A DNA stretch of 47,645 nucleotides from Dehalococcoidia bacterium. GTDB taxonomy: Bacteria; Chloroflexota; Dehalococcoidia; Dehalococcoidales; W111. The notes under the pieces were generated by a model. The model was not told the DNA's origin. It was given only the letters and a program-made list of their open reading frames with translations, and searched no databases. Below are positions 1 to 8,522 of the stretch, piece by piece. Position 1 is the stretch's first letter. Each line of letters opens with the position of its first letter. The position numbers were made by a program, and so were the translations under genes. The stretch lies in NCBI GenBank assembly GCA_011191985.1, contig DUEU01000081.1, positions 1 to 47,645 on the forward strand, written 5' to 3'.

Positions 1-1618
1 TGGCGGTGATGACCATATCCGGGCCGCTGACAGCATCTCCACCGGCAAAAATACTCTCTATATTGGTGGCCAGAGAGGTTGCATCGGCGGCGATTGTCCC
101 CCTCTCGGTGACCTCCAGCCCCGGCCCTTTGGCAAATGCAAGGTTCGGTGCCTGGCCCAGGGCGGGGATAACGGTGTCAACATCAATGGTGAACTCTGAG
201 CCTTCGATGGGGATAGGCTGGCGCCGCCCGCTGGCATCTGGCTCGCCCAGTTCCATCATGATGCACTCCATTTGAGAGGTCCTGCCATCCTTGGCGATTA
301 TCCTGGTCGGCGCTGCCAGGAACATAATCTCGATGCCTTCCGCTTCAGCCGCCTCGACCTCGGCAGAATTGGCCGGCATTTCCGGGCGCGAGCGCCGGTA
401 GACAACGGTAACCGAGGCAGCGCCTAGACGCTGGGCTACCCTGGCAGCATCGATGGCCGTGTTGCCGCCGCCAATTACCGCTACTCTCGCGCCCACCGCA
501 ACTTTTTTACCCATGTTTACATCGTGGAGGAAGCTGAGGGCACTGATAACCCCCGGGGTGTCTTTGCCGGGTACGTCGAGTTCCAGGCTATCCTGGGCGC
601 CGGCGGCAATAAAGATGGCCTGATATTTGTCCCGTAGTTCCTCAAGGCTTAGCTGCTCGCCTATTCTAGTACCGGTCTTTATCTCCACCCCCAGCCTCTG
701 GATGTAGGCTATCTCCCTGGCCAGCATTTCCTTGGGCAGGCGGTATTCGGGGATGCCCACCCTCAGCATACCGCCCGGCTCCGGATGGGCTTCGAATATG
801 GTGACGCCGTAGCCCAGCAGGGCAAGGTCATTGGCCGCGGTCAGCCCGGCCGGCCCGCTGCCGATGATGGCAACCTTCTGGTCATTTCTGGTTATCTGTG
901 GTGTTTCCAGCTTATCAATGTCTACCTGGTCGGCGGCAAATCTCTTTAAGGCAGCGATAGCCAGGGGGTCGTCAACTTGGCCCCGGTTGCAGGCGTCCTC
1001 ACAGGGGTGGTAACAGACCCGCCCGCAGACGGCCGGGAGCGGGTTGGTCCGTCTTATCAGGTCATAGGCCTCTTGCGGTTTGCCGGCGGCGATCAGCGCC
1101 AGATAGCCTGGCACATTGGTGCCGATGGGGCAGGCCGTTTTGCAGGCGGCCTTGCAGGGGCGCTCCTCTCTTTTATCTATGGTGTATTTGGCCGGCACCG
1201 CCTGGGGGAAGGGGATATAGGCCGCCTTCCGGGTGCTCATACCGATGTCCCATTCGCTGGGCAGGCTGACCGGGCAGACATTGGCACATTCCCCGCAGCC
1301 GGTGCACTTATTTATATCAACATATCTCGGCTTCTTCTTTATCCTGACTTTGAAGTCGCCGACACGGCCGGTGACACTCTCCACCTCGGAATAGGCCATT
1401 AGCTCTATGTTGGGGTGTGACCCGACCTCGACCATCTTGGGGGTGCCAATGCACTGGGGGCAGTCCAGGGTCGGGAAGACCTCGGAGAACTGGAGCATAT
1501 GCCCCCCGATGGTGGGGCTTTTCTCCACCAGGATGACCTTGAAACCAGCGTTGGCGATATCCAGGGCCGCCTGCATACCGGCGATCCCACCGCCTATTAC
1601 TAGTGCTGACGGAGTCAT
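1..1618 (-). CDS. HdrA-like / glutamate synthase small-chain-like flavoprotein, 3' end outside window
   Basis: The visible 539 residues begin at an ATG at 1618 and remain open to the window edge, so the C-terminus is missing. The N-terminal part has a [10 protein letters not shown] flavin-binding loop, then DCPQC and PKMVEVG, as in heterodisulfide reductase subunit A, and a ferredoxin motif [13 protein letters not shown] near residue 105. It continues into a GltD-type half: a cysteine-rich Fe-S domain ([25 protein letters not shown]), a second dinucleotide fold ([12 protein letters not shown]) and an NAD(P)H fold ([13 protein letters not shown]). The family moves electrons between NAD(P)H, flavin and Fe-S partners in the cytoplasm. 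It lies 57 bases downstream of the HdrD-like gene and is inferred to be the pyridine-nucleotide or ferredoxin-facing end of an acyl-CoA dehydrogenase/ETF electron route. Direction of electron flow cannot be read from sequence. Confidence 0.88.
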   Translation of the reverse strand, partial: MTPSALVIGGGIAGMQAALDIANAGFKVILVEKSPTIGGHMLQFSEVFPTLDCPQCIGTPKMVEVGSHPNIELMAYSEVESVTGRVGDFKVRIKKKPRYVDINKCTGCGECANVCPVSLPSEWDIGMSTRKAAYIPFPQAVPAKYTIDKREERPCKAACKTACPIGTNVPGYLALIAAGKPQEAYDLIRRTNPLPAVCGRVCYHPCEDACNRGQVDDPLAIAALKRFAADQVDIDKLETPQITRNDQKVAIIGSGPAGLTAANDLALLGYGVTIFEAHPEPGGMLRVGIPEYRLPKEMLAREIAYIQRLGVEIKTGTRIGEQLSLEELRDKYQAIFIAAGAQDSLELDVPGKDTPGVISALSFLHDVNMGKKVAVGARVAVIGGGNTAIDAARVAQRLGAASVTVVYRRSRPEMPANSAEVEAAEAEGIEIMFLAAPTRIIAKDGRTSQMECIMMELGEPDASGRRQPIPIEGSEFTIDVDTVIPALGQAPNLAFAKGPGLEVTERGTIAADATSLATNIESIFAGGDAVSGPDMVITA

Positions 1619-1675
1619 GCAATACCACCTTTATCAGAGGAAGTCAGGGTGTCAATCTTGCGAGATAGGTGAAAC

Positions 1676-2794
1676 TCAGATTGCTTGAGCAACCAGCTCC
1701 ATAATATCCTTGATTTCAATTTTGCCATCTAAACCAGCGGTCTTGGCCGCGTCCTCGAGGGTCAACAGGCAGAAAGGACATGCTGTTGCCACGATGTCCA
1801 CGCCCATTTCCACCGCATCTCTAATTCTGATTCCGGACAGGCGTTCTCCAGCATCCGTCCCCTCCACCCACATCCGTCCGCCTCCTCCCTCACAGCACAG
1901 GCTCCTCTCCCGACAGCGGTCAAAGTCAACGAACTGTATCCCCGGTATGGACTTGAGTATATATCTGGGCTCATCGTATATGCTGTTCTGCTTCCCCAGG
2001 TAGCACGGGTCGTGGTAGGTAACCACCTTGTTCAGCTCTTTGGAGAAAGTAAGTTGCCCCTGGCTGATGAGGTCGGCCACGAGCTGAGTGTAGTGCTGGA
2101 ACTCGATTTCGCTGTCCTGATATTTGTTCTTGAAAGCGTCGTAGCAGTGGGGGGAGGTGGTGACTACCTTGGTTATACCGCGCTCATGAAACAGCTTGAG
2201 GTTGTCCTCGACCAGCATTTCGAAGAGCCCTTCTTCGCCCATCCTGCGGACTTCACTGCCGCAGCAGCTTTCTTCATTGCCCAGAATACCGAAGTCAACC
2301 CCGGCCTTGGCCAGGCTGTCGGTCAATGCTTTAGCTACCTCCTGTACCCTGGGGTCATAGCTGGCAGCGCAGCAGACAAAATACAGCAGGTCAGCCTTAT
2401 CTCCCTTAGAGAGGTCCTTGATGCCAAGGTCAGCCGCCCACTCTGACCTCTTGCTCCTGATCCGCCCCCAGGGATTGCCGTGCTTGAATACCCCCTCCAG
2501 GGCATCCCGGGCCGTTGCTGGAATGCGTCCTTCTTCGATAAGGGCACCCCGGATGCCTATTATCAGCTCGTGGGGTTCCAGGCCGCGAGGACAGCGCAGG
2601 CTACAGGTCGAGCAGGTCGTGCAGTCCCAGAACTCAGGCCGTGCCGCTGCCTCCAGGTTCCGGTCAATCATTACCTCACGGATCAGTCTCCTGATATTGA
2701 GCGGGCCTCTCAAGGAAACGGGGCAACCGGCCGTGCACTTGCCACACTGCATACACCCGAACAGTTCATACTTTTCAGCAAGACCTTGCTGCAT
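1676..2794 (-). CDS. HdrD-like (Fe-S)-binding oxidoreductase, two CCG domains
   Basis: The 372-residue protein starts with two [4Fe-4S] ferredoxin motifs (cysteines 14, 17, 20, 24 and 58, 61, 64, 68), the HdrC-like part. Two CCG domains follow, the HdrB-like part: SCCGSEVRR with SPHC, and LCCEGGGGRMW with CPFC. Family members (HdrD, GlpC, LldE) carry electrons between a membrane or ETF donor and a second oxidoreductase. In the first CCG domain the usual CxxC is SPHC, so one cysteine is missing there, while the second domain is complete. The gene sits 11 bases after the acyl-CoA dehydrogenase and before the HdrA-like gene, so it is likely the electron link between ETF and HdrA. Soluble; no membrane segment seen. 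Confidence 0.9.
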   Translation of the reverse strand: MQQGLAEKYELFGCMQCGKCTAGCPVSLRGPLNIRRLIREVMIDRNLEAAARPEFWDCTTCSTCSLRCPRGLEPHELIIGIRGALIEEGRIPATARDALEGVFKHGNPWGRIRSKRSEWAADLGIKDLSKGDKADLLYFVCCAASYDPRVQEVAKALTDSLAKAGVDFGILGNEESCCGSEVRRMGEEGLFEMLVEDNLKLFHERGITKVVTTSPHCYDAFKNKYQDSEIEFQHYTQLVADLISQGQLTFSKELNKVVTYHDPCYLGKQNSIYDEPRYILKSIPGIQFVDFDRCRERSLCCEGGGGRMWVEGTDAGERLSGIRIRDAVEMGVDIVATACPFCLLTLEDAAKTAGLDGKIEIKDIMELVAQAI

Positions 2795-2805
2795 ATTGTT
2801 ATATC

Positions 2806-3975
2806 CTATTCCAGCTTACCTAGCAGGGAACGGGCAATGGTATTCTTGTGTATTTCCCTCGTCCCCTCAATAAGCTCATATACCCGGGCATCGCGGTAGA
2901 AGCGTTCCACTTCGTTCTCGAGCATATAGCCGTGGCCTCCCAGGATTTCAATGGCCTCGTCGGCCACCTCCACTGCTACCCTGGCCGGGTACCACTTTGC
3001 CATCGAGGAAAGCTTGGGGTCAACCTTGCCCTCTTTGTCAAACTGCCAGCCGGCTTTGTAGACTATCAAGCGGGCCGACTCTATCTTGGTAGCCATATCG
3101 GCCAGCTTATGCGAGATGGCCTGAAAGGTACCTATCTTACGCCCGAAAGCCTCCCGCGTCTTGGCATAGGCCAGGGCTTTCTCAAAGGCACCTTGGGCCG
3201 TCCCCACGCTGCAAGCCCCTATCTCTACCCGGAACTCATCAAGAAAGTTAATAGTATGGTAGAAGCCTCGGTTCTCCTCGCCCACCAGATTCTCCTGGGG
3301 TACTCTCACTTCGCTGAAAGACATCTGGGTGGTGGCGCACGACTTCCAGCCCATCTTTACAAAATCAGTGATAGTTATTCCTGGCTGTTCTGATGGCTTA
3401 TCAACGATGATGGTGCTGTGCCCCCGGTAGGGAGGTTTGGCCTCGGGGTCTGTCTGGCACAGCACCACGCCGAACCCGGCAACGTCGGCAAAGCTAATAA
3501 AGGTCTTGGGCCCGTTGATAACGTAGTCGGCACCGTCCTTGACTGCGGTGGTCGATAGAGGAAAGGTGACCAGGTCACTGCCCCGGTCTGGCTCGGTAAA
3601 GCAGCCGGCTACCGGAAGGCTTTCACCGCTACATACCGAAGGAAGGTACTTTTTCTTCTGCGCCTCGTTCCCCGACCTCAACACTATCTTAGAGGCAAAA
3701 TGAGAGGTACTAACAGTGGTACCGACGCCGCCGCCAACCCGACCGAACTCCTCACACACCAGTGCTTTTTCCATCAGGCCGTAACCAGCCCCGCCGTACT
3801 CCTCGGGAAAGTCTATGCCGAGAAATCCCAGGTCACACGCCTTCTTCAGCAGCTCGTGGGGGAATTTGTGGTTCAGTTCGAGGTCAAGCATATAGTCCTT
3901 ATCGAACTCAGCCTCGGCAAACTCACGAGCCGCCTTTTGAATATCTCGCTGCTCTTTAGAAAGCCCGAAATCCAT
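2806..3975 (-). CDS. acyl-CoA dehydrogenase
   Basis: A 389-residue protein of normal family length. It oxidises an acyl-CoA to the enoyl-CoA using FAD and hands electrons to ETF. The N-terminal helical domain opens with DFGLSKEQRDIQKAAREFA. The middle domain carries the flavin-binding CFTEPDRGSD. The C-terminal domain has AFGRKIGTFQAISHKLADM, EILGGHGYM and the terminal YELIEGTREIHKNTIARSLL. The Glu near residue 370 is at the usual catalytic-base position of short/medium-chain and butyryl-CoA types. Acyl chain length cannot be told from sequence. Its stop is 2 bases from the etfA frame end, and co-transcription with etfBA and the Hdr-like genes is evident from spacing. Confidence 0.95.
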   Translation of the reverse strand: MDFGLSKEQRDIQKAAREFAEAEFDKDYMLDLELNHKFPHELLKKACDLGFLGIDFPEEYGGAGYGLMEKALVCEEFGRVGGGVGTTVSTSHFASKIVLRSGNEAQKKKYLPSVCSGESLPVAGCFTEPDRGSDLVTFPLSTTAVKDGADYVINGPKTFISFADVAGFGVVLCQTDPEAKPPYRGHSTIIVDKPSEQPGITITDFVKMGWKSCATTQMSFSEVRVPQENLVGEENRGFYHTINFLDEFRVEIGACSVGTAQGAFEKALAYAKTREAFGRKIGTFQAISHKLADMATKIESARLIVYKAGWQFDKEGKVDPKLSSMAKWYPARVAVEVADEAIEILGGHGYMLENEVERFYRDARVYELIEGTREIHKNTIARSLLGKLE

Positions 3976-3977
3976 TC

Positions 3978-4952
3978 TTAACTCCCTTTCAATGCCGTTA
4001 CCTTATCTTTTAACAGGGGGACTACCTGGAAAAGGTCGCCAACAATACCGTAGTCGGCCACGCGGAAGATGGGGGCTTTAGGGTCCTTGTTTATGGCAAT
4101 GATAGTGCTGGCTTTAACGCCAGCGACGTGCTGGAAGGCGCCGCTGATGCCGATAGCCAGGTAAACCTTCGGTTTGACCGTCTTGCCCGAGGTGCCAACC
4201 TGGTGCCCTTTGGGCAGCCATTTCCGGTCCACCACGGGGCGGGAACAGGACAGGGTTGCCCCGAGTGACGATGCCAGTTCTTCCACCAGCGGCATATTTT
4301 TAATATCGCCAATACCCTGCCCCACCGAGACCAGGACATCGGCCTGGGTTATATCCACGGCCCCAATCGCCGCCTCCAGGTATTCGATAAACTTTTTCCG
4401 GTCAGTCGCTGACGGGGGAAAGTCTGATTTCTCTATCTTACCGTCTTTGGTAGCGGCCGCCTCGGCGGGGAACATACCCGACCGCAGGGTTACCAGGTAT
4501 TGCTTGGCCGGGGCAAAGGAGACCTCAGCATTCACTTTGCCGCCGTACATCTGCCTGGTAGCGGTAAGCTTGTCCCCTTCCAGGTCTACGTCGATACAAT
4601 CAGTGGACAGGGGCATCCCCATCTCCGCTGCCAGGCTGGGGGCTAAATCCATGCCAAAGGCAGTGTGTCCGATGAGAGTAAGCACTGGTTCATACTCACT
4701 GAGCAGGCGGGATAATACGTTTTGGTAGATTTCGCTGTTATAGTTTTCCAGCTGTTCATCTTCGACCACTAGCACCCGGTCTGCCCCGTGAGCCAGTTCA
4801 CCGGCAAAGCTATCCATCCGGTTTCCCAATAACACGGCCACCAGCTCGCTGCCGGAACGCGAAGCCAGTTCGGCTCCTTTGTTCAACATTTCCCAGGTGA
4901 TTTCCCGGAGACTACCCTTTCGGTGCTCGGCAAGAACAAATATCTGGCTCAT
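3978..4952 (-). CDS. etfA: electron transfer flavoprotein alpha subunit
   Basis: The 324-residue EtfA forms a heterodimer with EtfB and holds the electron-shuttling FAD. The N-terminal half is an alpha/beta domain that includes HGADRVLVVEDEQLENYNSE. The C-terminal FAD domain has VSVGQGIGDIKN, GTSGKTVKPKVYLAIGISGA and FQHVAGVKASTIIAINKDP, all family signatures, and ends with IFRVADYGIVGDLFQVVPLL. It starts 1 base after the etfB stop and is followed directly by the acyl-CoA dehydrogenase, its expected electron donor. The likely acceptor is the HdrD/HdrA-like pair downstream, because no ETF:quinone oxidoreductase gene is in this cluster. Confidence 0.96.
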   Translation of the reverse strand: MSQIFVLAEHRKGSLREITWEMLNKGAELASRSGSELVAVLLGNRMDSFAGELAHGADRVLVVEDEQLENYNSEIYQNVLSRLLSEYEPVLTLIGHTAFGMDLAPSLAAEMGMPLSTDCIDVDLEGDKLTATRQMYGGKVNAEVSFAPAKQYLVTLRSGMFPAEAAATKDGKIEKSDFPPSATDRKKFIEYLEAAIGAVDITQADVLVSVGQGIGDIKNMPLVEELASSLGATLSCSRPVVDRKWLPKGHQVGTSGKTVKPKVYLAIGISGAFQHVAGVKASTIIAINKDPKAPIFRVADYGIVGDLFQVVPLLKDKVTALKGS

Positions 4953-4953
4953 T

Positions 4954-5745
4954 TTAGCTAAAGCCCCCCTTGTCCTTTATTATCTGGGCCAATCTTGTTG
5001 ACGCCTCGTCGGGGCTGCCCTGGATTATCTCGGCCTCCTTGGTTACCGGGGGCAGGAATAACCTCTCGACCTTCGTCATGGAGCCTTTCTCGCCGACGTC
5101 TTCGGCCGTCAGGCCCAGGTCAGCCAGGCCGGCGGTTTCTATCTCCTTCCCGGCCGCCTTTCTCACGCCCATAATGCTGACGTATCTCGGCTCGTTAATG
5201 CCGGTCTGAATGGTAAAGACTGCCGGCAGCGGTACCTCCACCACCTCGCTCAGCCCACCCTCCAGCTCCCGTTGCACCCTGGCCTTGCCGTCGGCGATAT
5301 CAACCTGGGTCACCACAGACGCATGGGGTGTACCCAGCAACGAAGCCAGTACCGGCCCTACCTGCCCGTAACCGTCGTCGCTCGCCTGGGTACCGGTAAA
5401 TATAAGGTCGAACTTCAGGTCTTTGACCGCCTGGTGGATAATCTTGGCAATGGCGGCCGCGTCCGAGCCCTCAAAGGCGCTGTCGGTCAGCCTGATGGCC
5501 TTATCGGCACCGGTAGCAAAGCACCTCCTCAGGGTATCCTCCGTCTCATCAGGGCCCAGAGTTACTGCGGTTACTGTACCGCCGTACTTCTCCTTTAGCA
5601 GCACGGCCTCCTCCACCGCATATTTGTCCCACTCGTTGATGTCAAAGACCAGGTCTCCGGCCTCGACCGTCCGCTCGTCTTTGGCGATGATAACATCGGC
5701 CTCGCTGGTATCGGGGACCCTCTTAACACAGACTACTATGTCCAT
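4954..5745 (-). CDS. etfB: electron transfer flavoprotein beta subunit
   Basis: The 263-residue EtfB has the family start IVVCVKRVPDTSEADV, then FDINEWDKYAVEEAVLLKE and LIFTGTQASDDGYGQVGP, and late TGINEPRYVSIMGVRKA. It is the first gene of the minus-strand operon, with a promoter about 95 bases upstream. The nucleotide-site motif reads SDDGYGQVG rather than the DGDTAQVG seen in well-studied NADH-bifurcating ETFs. Whether this protein binds AMP (plain ETF) or a second FAD (bifurcating) is therefore open from sequence alone. Confidence 0.96.
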   Translation of the reverse strand: MDIVVCVKRVPDTSEADVIIAKDERTVEAGDLVFDINEWDKYAVEEAVLLKEKYGGTVTAVTLGPDETEDTLRRCFATGADKAIRLTDSAFEGSDAAAIAKIIHQAVKDLKFDLIFTGTQASDDGYGQVGPVLASLLGTPHASVVTQVDIADGKARVQRELEGGLSEVVEVPLPAVFTIQTGINEPRYVSIMGVRKAAGKEIETAGLADLGLTAEDVGEKGSMTKVERLFLPPVTKEAEIIQGSPDEASTRLAQIIKDKGGFS

Positions 5746-5837
5746 TTAGCCTCCTATGCAAGCAGAATGATAACCACTGGCGGGAACCACATGGAACTTG
5801 CTGAGGAATCCAGGCCTTGGTACTTCCAGCCATAACT

Positions 5838-5866
5838 ATTATATCAGTACAGGCACGAAACGGCAA
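5838..5866 (-). promoter_or_regulatory. sigma-70 type promoter for the etfBA-acd-hdr operon
   Basis: On the minus strand the sequence reads TTGCCG, 17 bases, TATAAT. The -10 is a full match and the -35 matches 4 of 6. It lies about 93 bases in front of the etfB start, with nothing else between, in the divergent spacer shared with the histidine phosphatase gene. The rest of spacer 5746-6030 holds no gene; a plus-strand TATAAT at 5941-5946 has no fitting -35. Confidence 0.6.
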
Positions 5867-6030
5867 ACTGAAAACGCCGGTCGTTCTCATGAGCAGGCAC
5901 TATTGTAAAGCATCCCCTCGCATTTATGCCTCATAGGCTTTATAATAATGCACAGCACTGTAAAAACACGTCTCACCAAAACCAGGTGTCGTTCACACTG
6001 CATTATATTGGCTCTTAAATGGAAGATAAG

Positions 6031-6642
6031 ATGAGCACGACCATCCTGCTCGTTCGTCATGGACAGACTGATTCAAACATAAGTAACTTCTATATGGGTT
6101 GGTCCAGTGAAGACCTGAATGAGGCCGGCTATAACCAGGCATCTCGCCTGTCTTCCCGGCTCTCCAGCCTACCCCTCCGTTCGGTCCACACCAGTCCACT
6201 GCGGAGGGCACATACTACCGCCGCCATTCTGGCGGAACCCCACGGACTTAAGCCAGCGGTCATGGACGACTTGGTTGAAGTAAACCTTGGCGACTGGCAG
6301 GGACTATACCCAACTGAGATCGAGCAAAGATGGCCGGAAGTCTGGCGGCAGTGGCGGAGTGACCCATCATCTGTTACTGTGCCCGGTGGCGAAAGTTTAA
6401 CTCAGGTAACCGAGCGCGCTATCCGGGCCCTGCACAGAATAGTGGCGTCCGACCAGGGCGAAATAATGGCAATCGTTACCCACGAGGTCATTATCAAGGT
6501 GCTGGTAGCCTATGTTCTCGGGTCACCAAATTATATCTACCGCCGTTTCGACATCAATAACGCCTCGTTGAGTGTGGTCCGGATTGCTGGCGACCAACGC
6601 TGGCTGGCCGGGCTGAACGATATGTCACATCTGGAAAGCTAG
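6031..6642 (+). CDS. histidine phosphatase (phosphoglycerate mutase-like) family protein
   Basis: The 203-residue protein has the phosphohistidine motif LLVRHGQTDSN with catalytic His at residue 10, a second-site ..VEVNLGDWQG block, and VTHEVIIKVLV with the second catalytic His. The family removes or moves phosphate on sugars or small metabolites such as alpha-ribazole phosphate; the substrate here cannot be named. I prefer the ATG at 6031 to the in-frame ATG at 6019, because a GGAAG sequence lies 5 bases before 6031 and nothing like it precedes 6019. The gene is divergent from etfB and 51 bases before the alcohol dehydrogenase. Confidence 0.9.
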   Translation: MSTTILLVRHGQTDSNISNFYMGWSSEDLNEAGYNQASRLSSRLSSLPLRSVHTSPLRRAHTTAAILAEPHGLKPAVMDDLVEVNLGDWQGLYPTEIEQRWPEVWRQWRSDPSSVTVPGGESLTQVTERAIRALHRIVASDQGEIMAIVTHEVIIKVLVAYVLGSPNYIYRRFDINNASLSVVRIAGDQRWLAGLNDMSHLES

Positions 6643-6693
6643 ACCGTCGCCCTGAGCATTGTTCAGGGTAAAAAGGTGAAAGAGAAGGTCAGC

Positions 6694-7698
6694 ATGAGGG
6701 CACAGATTTTGCGGCGGATTTCGCCGGTGGAAGACCGGTCCCTCGAACTGGTAGAGCTGCCGGTACCGCAGCCGGAGTCAAGGCAGATACTGGTGAGGGT
6801 ATCCGCCTGTGGGGTTTGCCACACCGAGTTGGACGAAATCGAGGGACGACTCAGGCCCAAGCTCCCGGTCATCTTGGGCCATGAAATCGTTGGCAGGGTA
6901 GAAAAACTGGGTCCAGGAGTAACCAGGTTTAAAACTGGGGACCGGGTTGGCATCGCCTGGATATACACTGCCTGCGGAAGCTGCTATTTCTGTCGGGAGG
7001 GTAACGAAAACCTGTGCCCCGATTTCGAGGGCACCGGCTGTCAGGCTAACGGAGGCTATGCCGAATATACGCTGGTTTCTGAAGATTTCGCCTATCCGAT
7101 CCCTGACCGCTTCAGCGATTCTCAGGCAGCGCCCTTATTGTGTGCCGGGGCCATCGGGTTTCGAGATTTAAGACTTGCCGACATTAAGCCGGGGCAAACG
7201 CTGGGGCTTTTCGGATTTGGCGCCTCGGCCCACATCGTCATCCAGGTCGCCAGATACTGGGGCTGTGAAGTTTACGTTTTCACCAGAAGTGCGGAGCACC
7301 AAAACCTGGCTCGGGAACTGGGCGCGGCCTGGGCGGGCAAAGCCGAAGATGACCCTCCCCGAAAACTTAACTGCGCCATTGATTTTACTCCGGTCGGCGA
7401 GACAGTACCCAGTGCCCTGCGAGTCCTGGAAAAGGGCGGACGGCTGGTGATGGCGGTGATTCGAAAGAGAAATCCAGTGCCGCCGCTGGACTATTCCCGC
7501 TTGCTGTGGTATGAGAGAGAGCTGAAAAGTGTCGCCAACGTCACCCGACAGGATGTGCAGGATTTCCTGGCTCTGGCGGCGGAAGTTCCGATTGTCCCCG
7601 AGGTCCAGGAGTTCAGACTGGAGGAAGCCAACGAAGCCCTGGTTTTGCTGAAGCAGGGGAAAATCCAGGGGGCCGCGGTATTGCGGATGCACGGATAA
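6694..7698 (+). CDS. zinc-dependent alcohol dehydrogenase family protein
   Basis: The 334-residue MDR-family enzyme oxidises alcohols or reduces aldehydes with NAD(P)H. Catalytic zinc ligands are Cys39 (SACGVCHTE), His62/Glu63 (GHEIVG) and the cysteine of LLCAG. The structural zinc site has cysteines 93, 96, 99 and 107. The cofactor loop is GLFGFGASAHIVIQVA. Motifs such as VYVFTR and GKIQGAAVL fit the subgroup known as zinc-binding alcohol dehydrogenase family 2. ATG 6694 is chosen because GAGAAGG sits 6 bases before it; a GTG at 6676 in frame is the alternative. The next gene, a crotonase, begins 30 bases downstream, so they may be co-transcribed. The physiological alcohol is unknown. Confidence 0.92.
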   Translation: MRAQILRRISPVEDRSLELVELPVPQPESRQILVRVSACGVCHTELDEIEGRLRPKLPVILGHEIVGRVEKLGPGVTRFKTGDRVGIAWIYTACGSCYFCREGNENLCPDFEGTGCQANGGYAEYTLVSEDFAYPIPDRFSDSQAAPLLCAGAIGFRDLRLADIKPGQTLGLFGFGASAHIVIQVARYWGCEVYVFTRSAEHQNLARELGAAWAGKAEDDPPRKLNCAIDFTPVGETVPSALRVLEKGGRLVMAVIRKRNPVPPLDYSRLLWYERELKSVANVTRQDVQDFLALAAEVPIVPEVQEFRLEEANEALVLLKQGKIQGAAVLRMHG

Positions 7699-7728
7699 GA
7701 AGGCTCGAAGATAACGAGAGGAGGATTG

Positions 7729-8514
7729 ATGAAAACCTACGAAACTATCCTGTATGAGAAGGATGGGGGAGTGGCCACGATTACTTTGAACCGCCCCGAG
7801 GTATTGAACGCCATAAACATGAAGATGCACCATGAGCTAATGGAGGCCTTTGCTAGCGCCCGAGAGGACCGGGATGTAAGAGTAGTCGTTCTCACCGGTA
7901 GTGGCCGGGCCTTCTGTCCGGGGGCTGACTTGAAAGAAATAAGCGAAATGTTCGCCGATCCGGAGCGACAAAAAGCGTTTTACCAGAACCTGCCGGGCAC
8001 GTTTGATGTCATCACCAGTTTCCCCAAGCCCGTCATAGGGGCTGTTAACGGTGTGGCCACCGCCGGTGGTCTGGAACTGATCCTGTGCTGTGACATAGTG
8101 ATTGCCTCAGAAGAGGCACGCATCGGGGACGCACACGCCAACTTCGTGGGCATAGGCCCCCTGTTTTGTTCCCTGGCACCGAGGAAGATGGCCTTCATGA
8201 AGGCGGTGGAGATGGCCCTCACCGGTGACATCTGGACAGCCCGCGAGTGTGAGAAGGCCGGGCTGGTAAACTACGTTGTCCCGCCGGACGAGCTTGGGGT
8301 AAAAGTGCGCGAGATAGCCGCCAAACTGACCGGCAAAATGCCCCTGGGATCACGGGCTATAAAGACGGTGATTAAGCAAGCTCTGGAAGGCGGCCCAGAA
8401 TCAGCCCTGAAGGTTGCCTACCGGGAGCACGAAGCCCTGGGCCAATCAAAGGACCATGCCGAAGGCCTGAGAGCATTTGCCGAAAAAAGGAAGCCAGTAT
8501 TCACTGGCGAATGA
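7729..8514 (+). CDS. enoyl-CoA hydratase/isomerase (crotonase) family protein
   Basis: The 261-residue protein is a full-length crotonase: TITLNRPEVLNAIN, then GRAFCPGADLKEI, one oxyanion-hole block, and GVATAGGLELILCCDIVIASE, the second. The glutamate in GGLEL matches the first catalytic Glu of enoyl-CoA hydratase. The second catalytic Glu position (normally GQPEI) reads GDAHANF, so it is not conserved. Canonical hydration is therefore less certain, and an isomerase or another crotonase reaction is possible. ATG 7729 follows an AGGAGG box. The gene runs head-on into the MaoC-like gene, with 8 bases between the stops. Confidence 0.92.
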   Translation: MKTYETILYEKDGGVATITLNRPEVLNAINMKMHHELMEAFASAREDRDVRVVVLTGSGRAFCPGADLKEISEMFADPERQKAFYQNLPGTFDVITSFPKPVIGAVNGVATAGGLELILCCDIVIASEEARIGDAHANFVGIGPLFCSLAPRKMAFMKAVEMALTGDIWTARECEKAGLVNYVVPPDELGVKVREIAAKLTGKMPLGSRAIKTVIKQALEGGPESALKVAYREHEALGQSKDHAEGLRAFAEKRKPVFTGE

Positions 8515-8522
8515 CCGCTGAT

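Noticed and set aside
977-1402. Long plus-strand ORF opposite the HdrA-like gene
   Set aside because: It is antisense to a clearly recognisable protein with Fe-S and flavin motifs and has no protein-like motifs itself.
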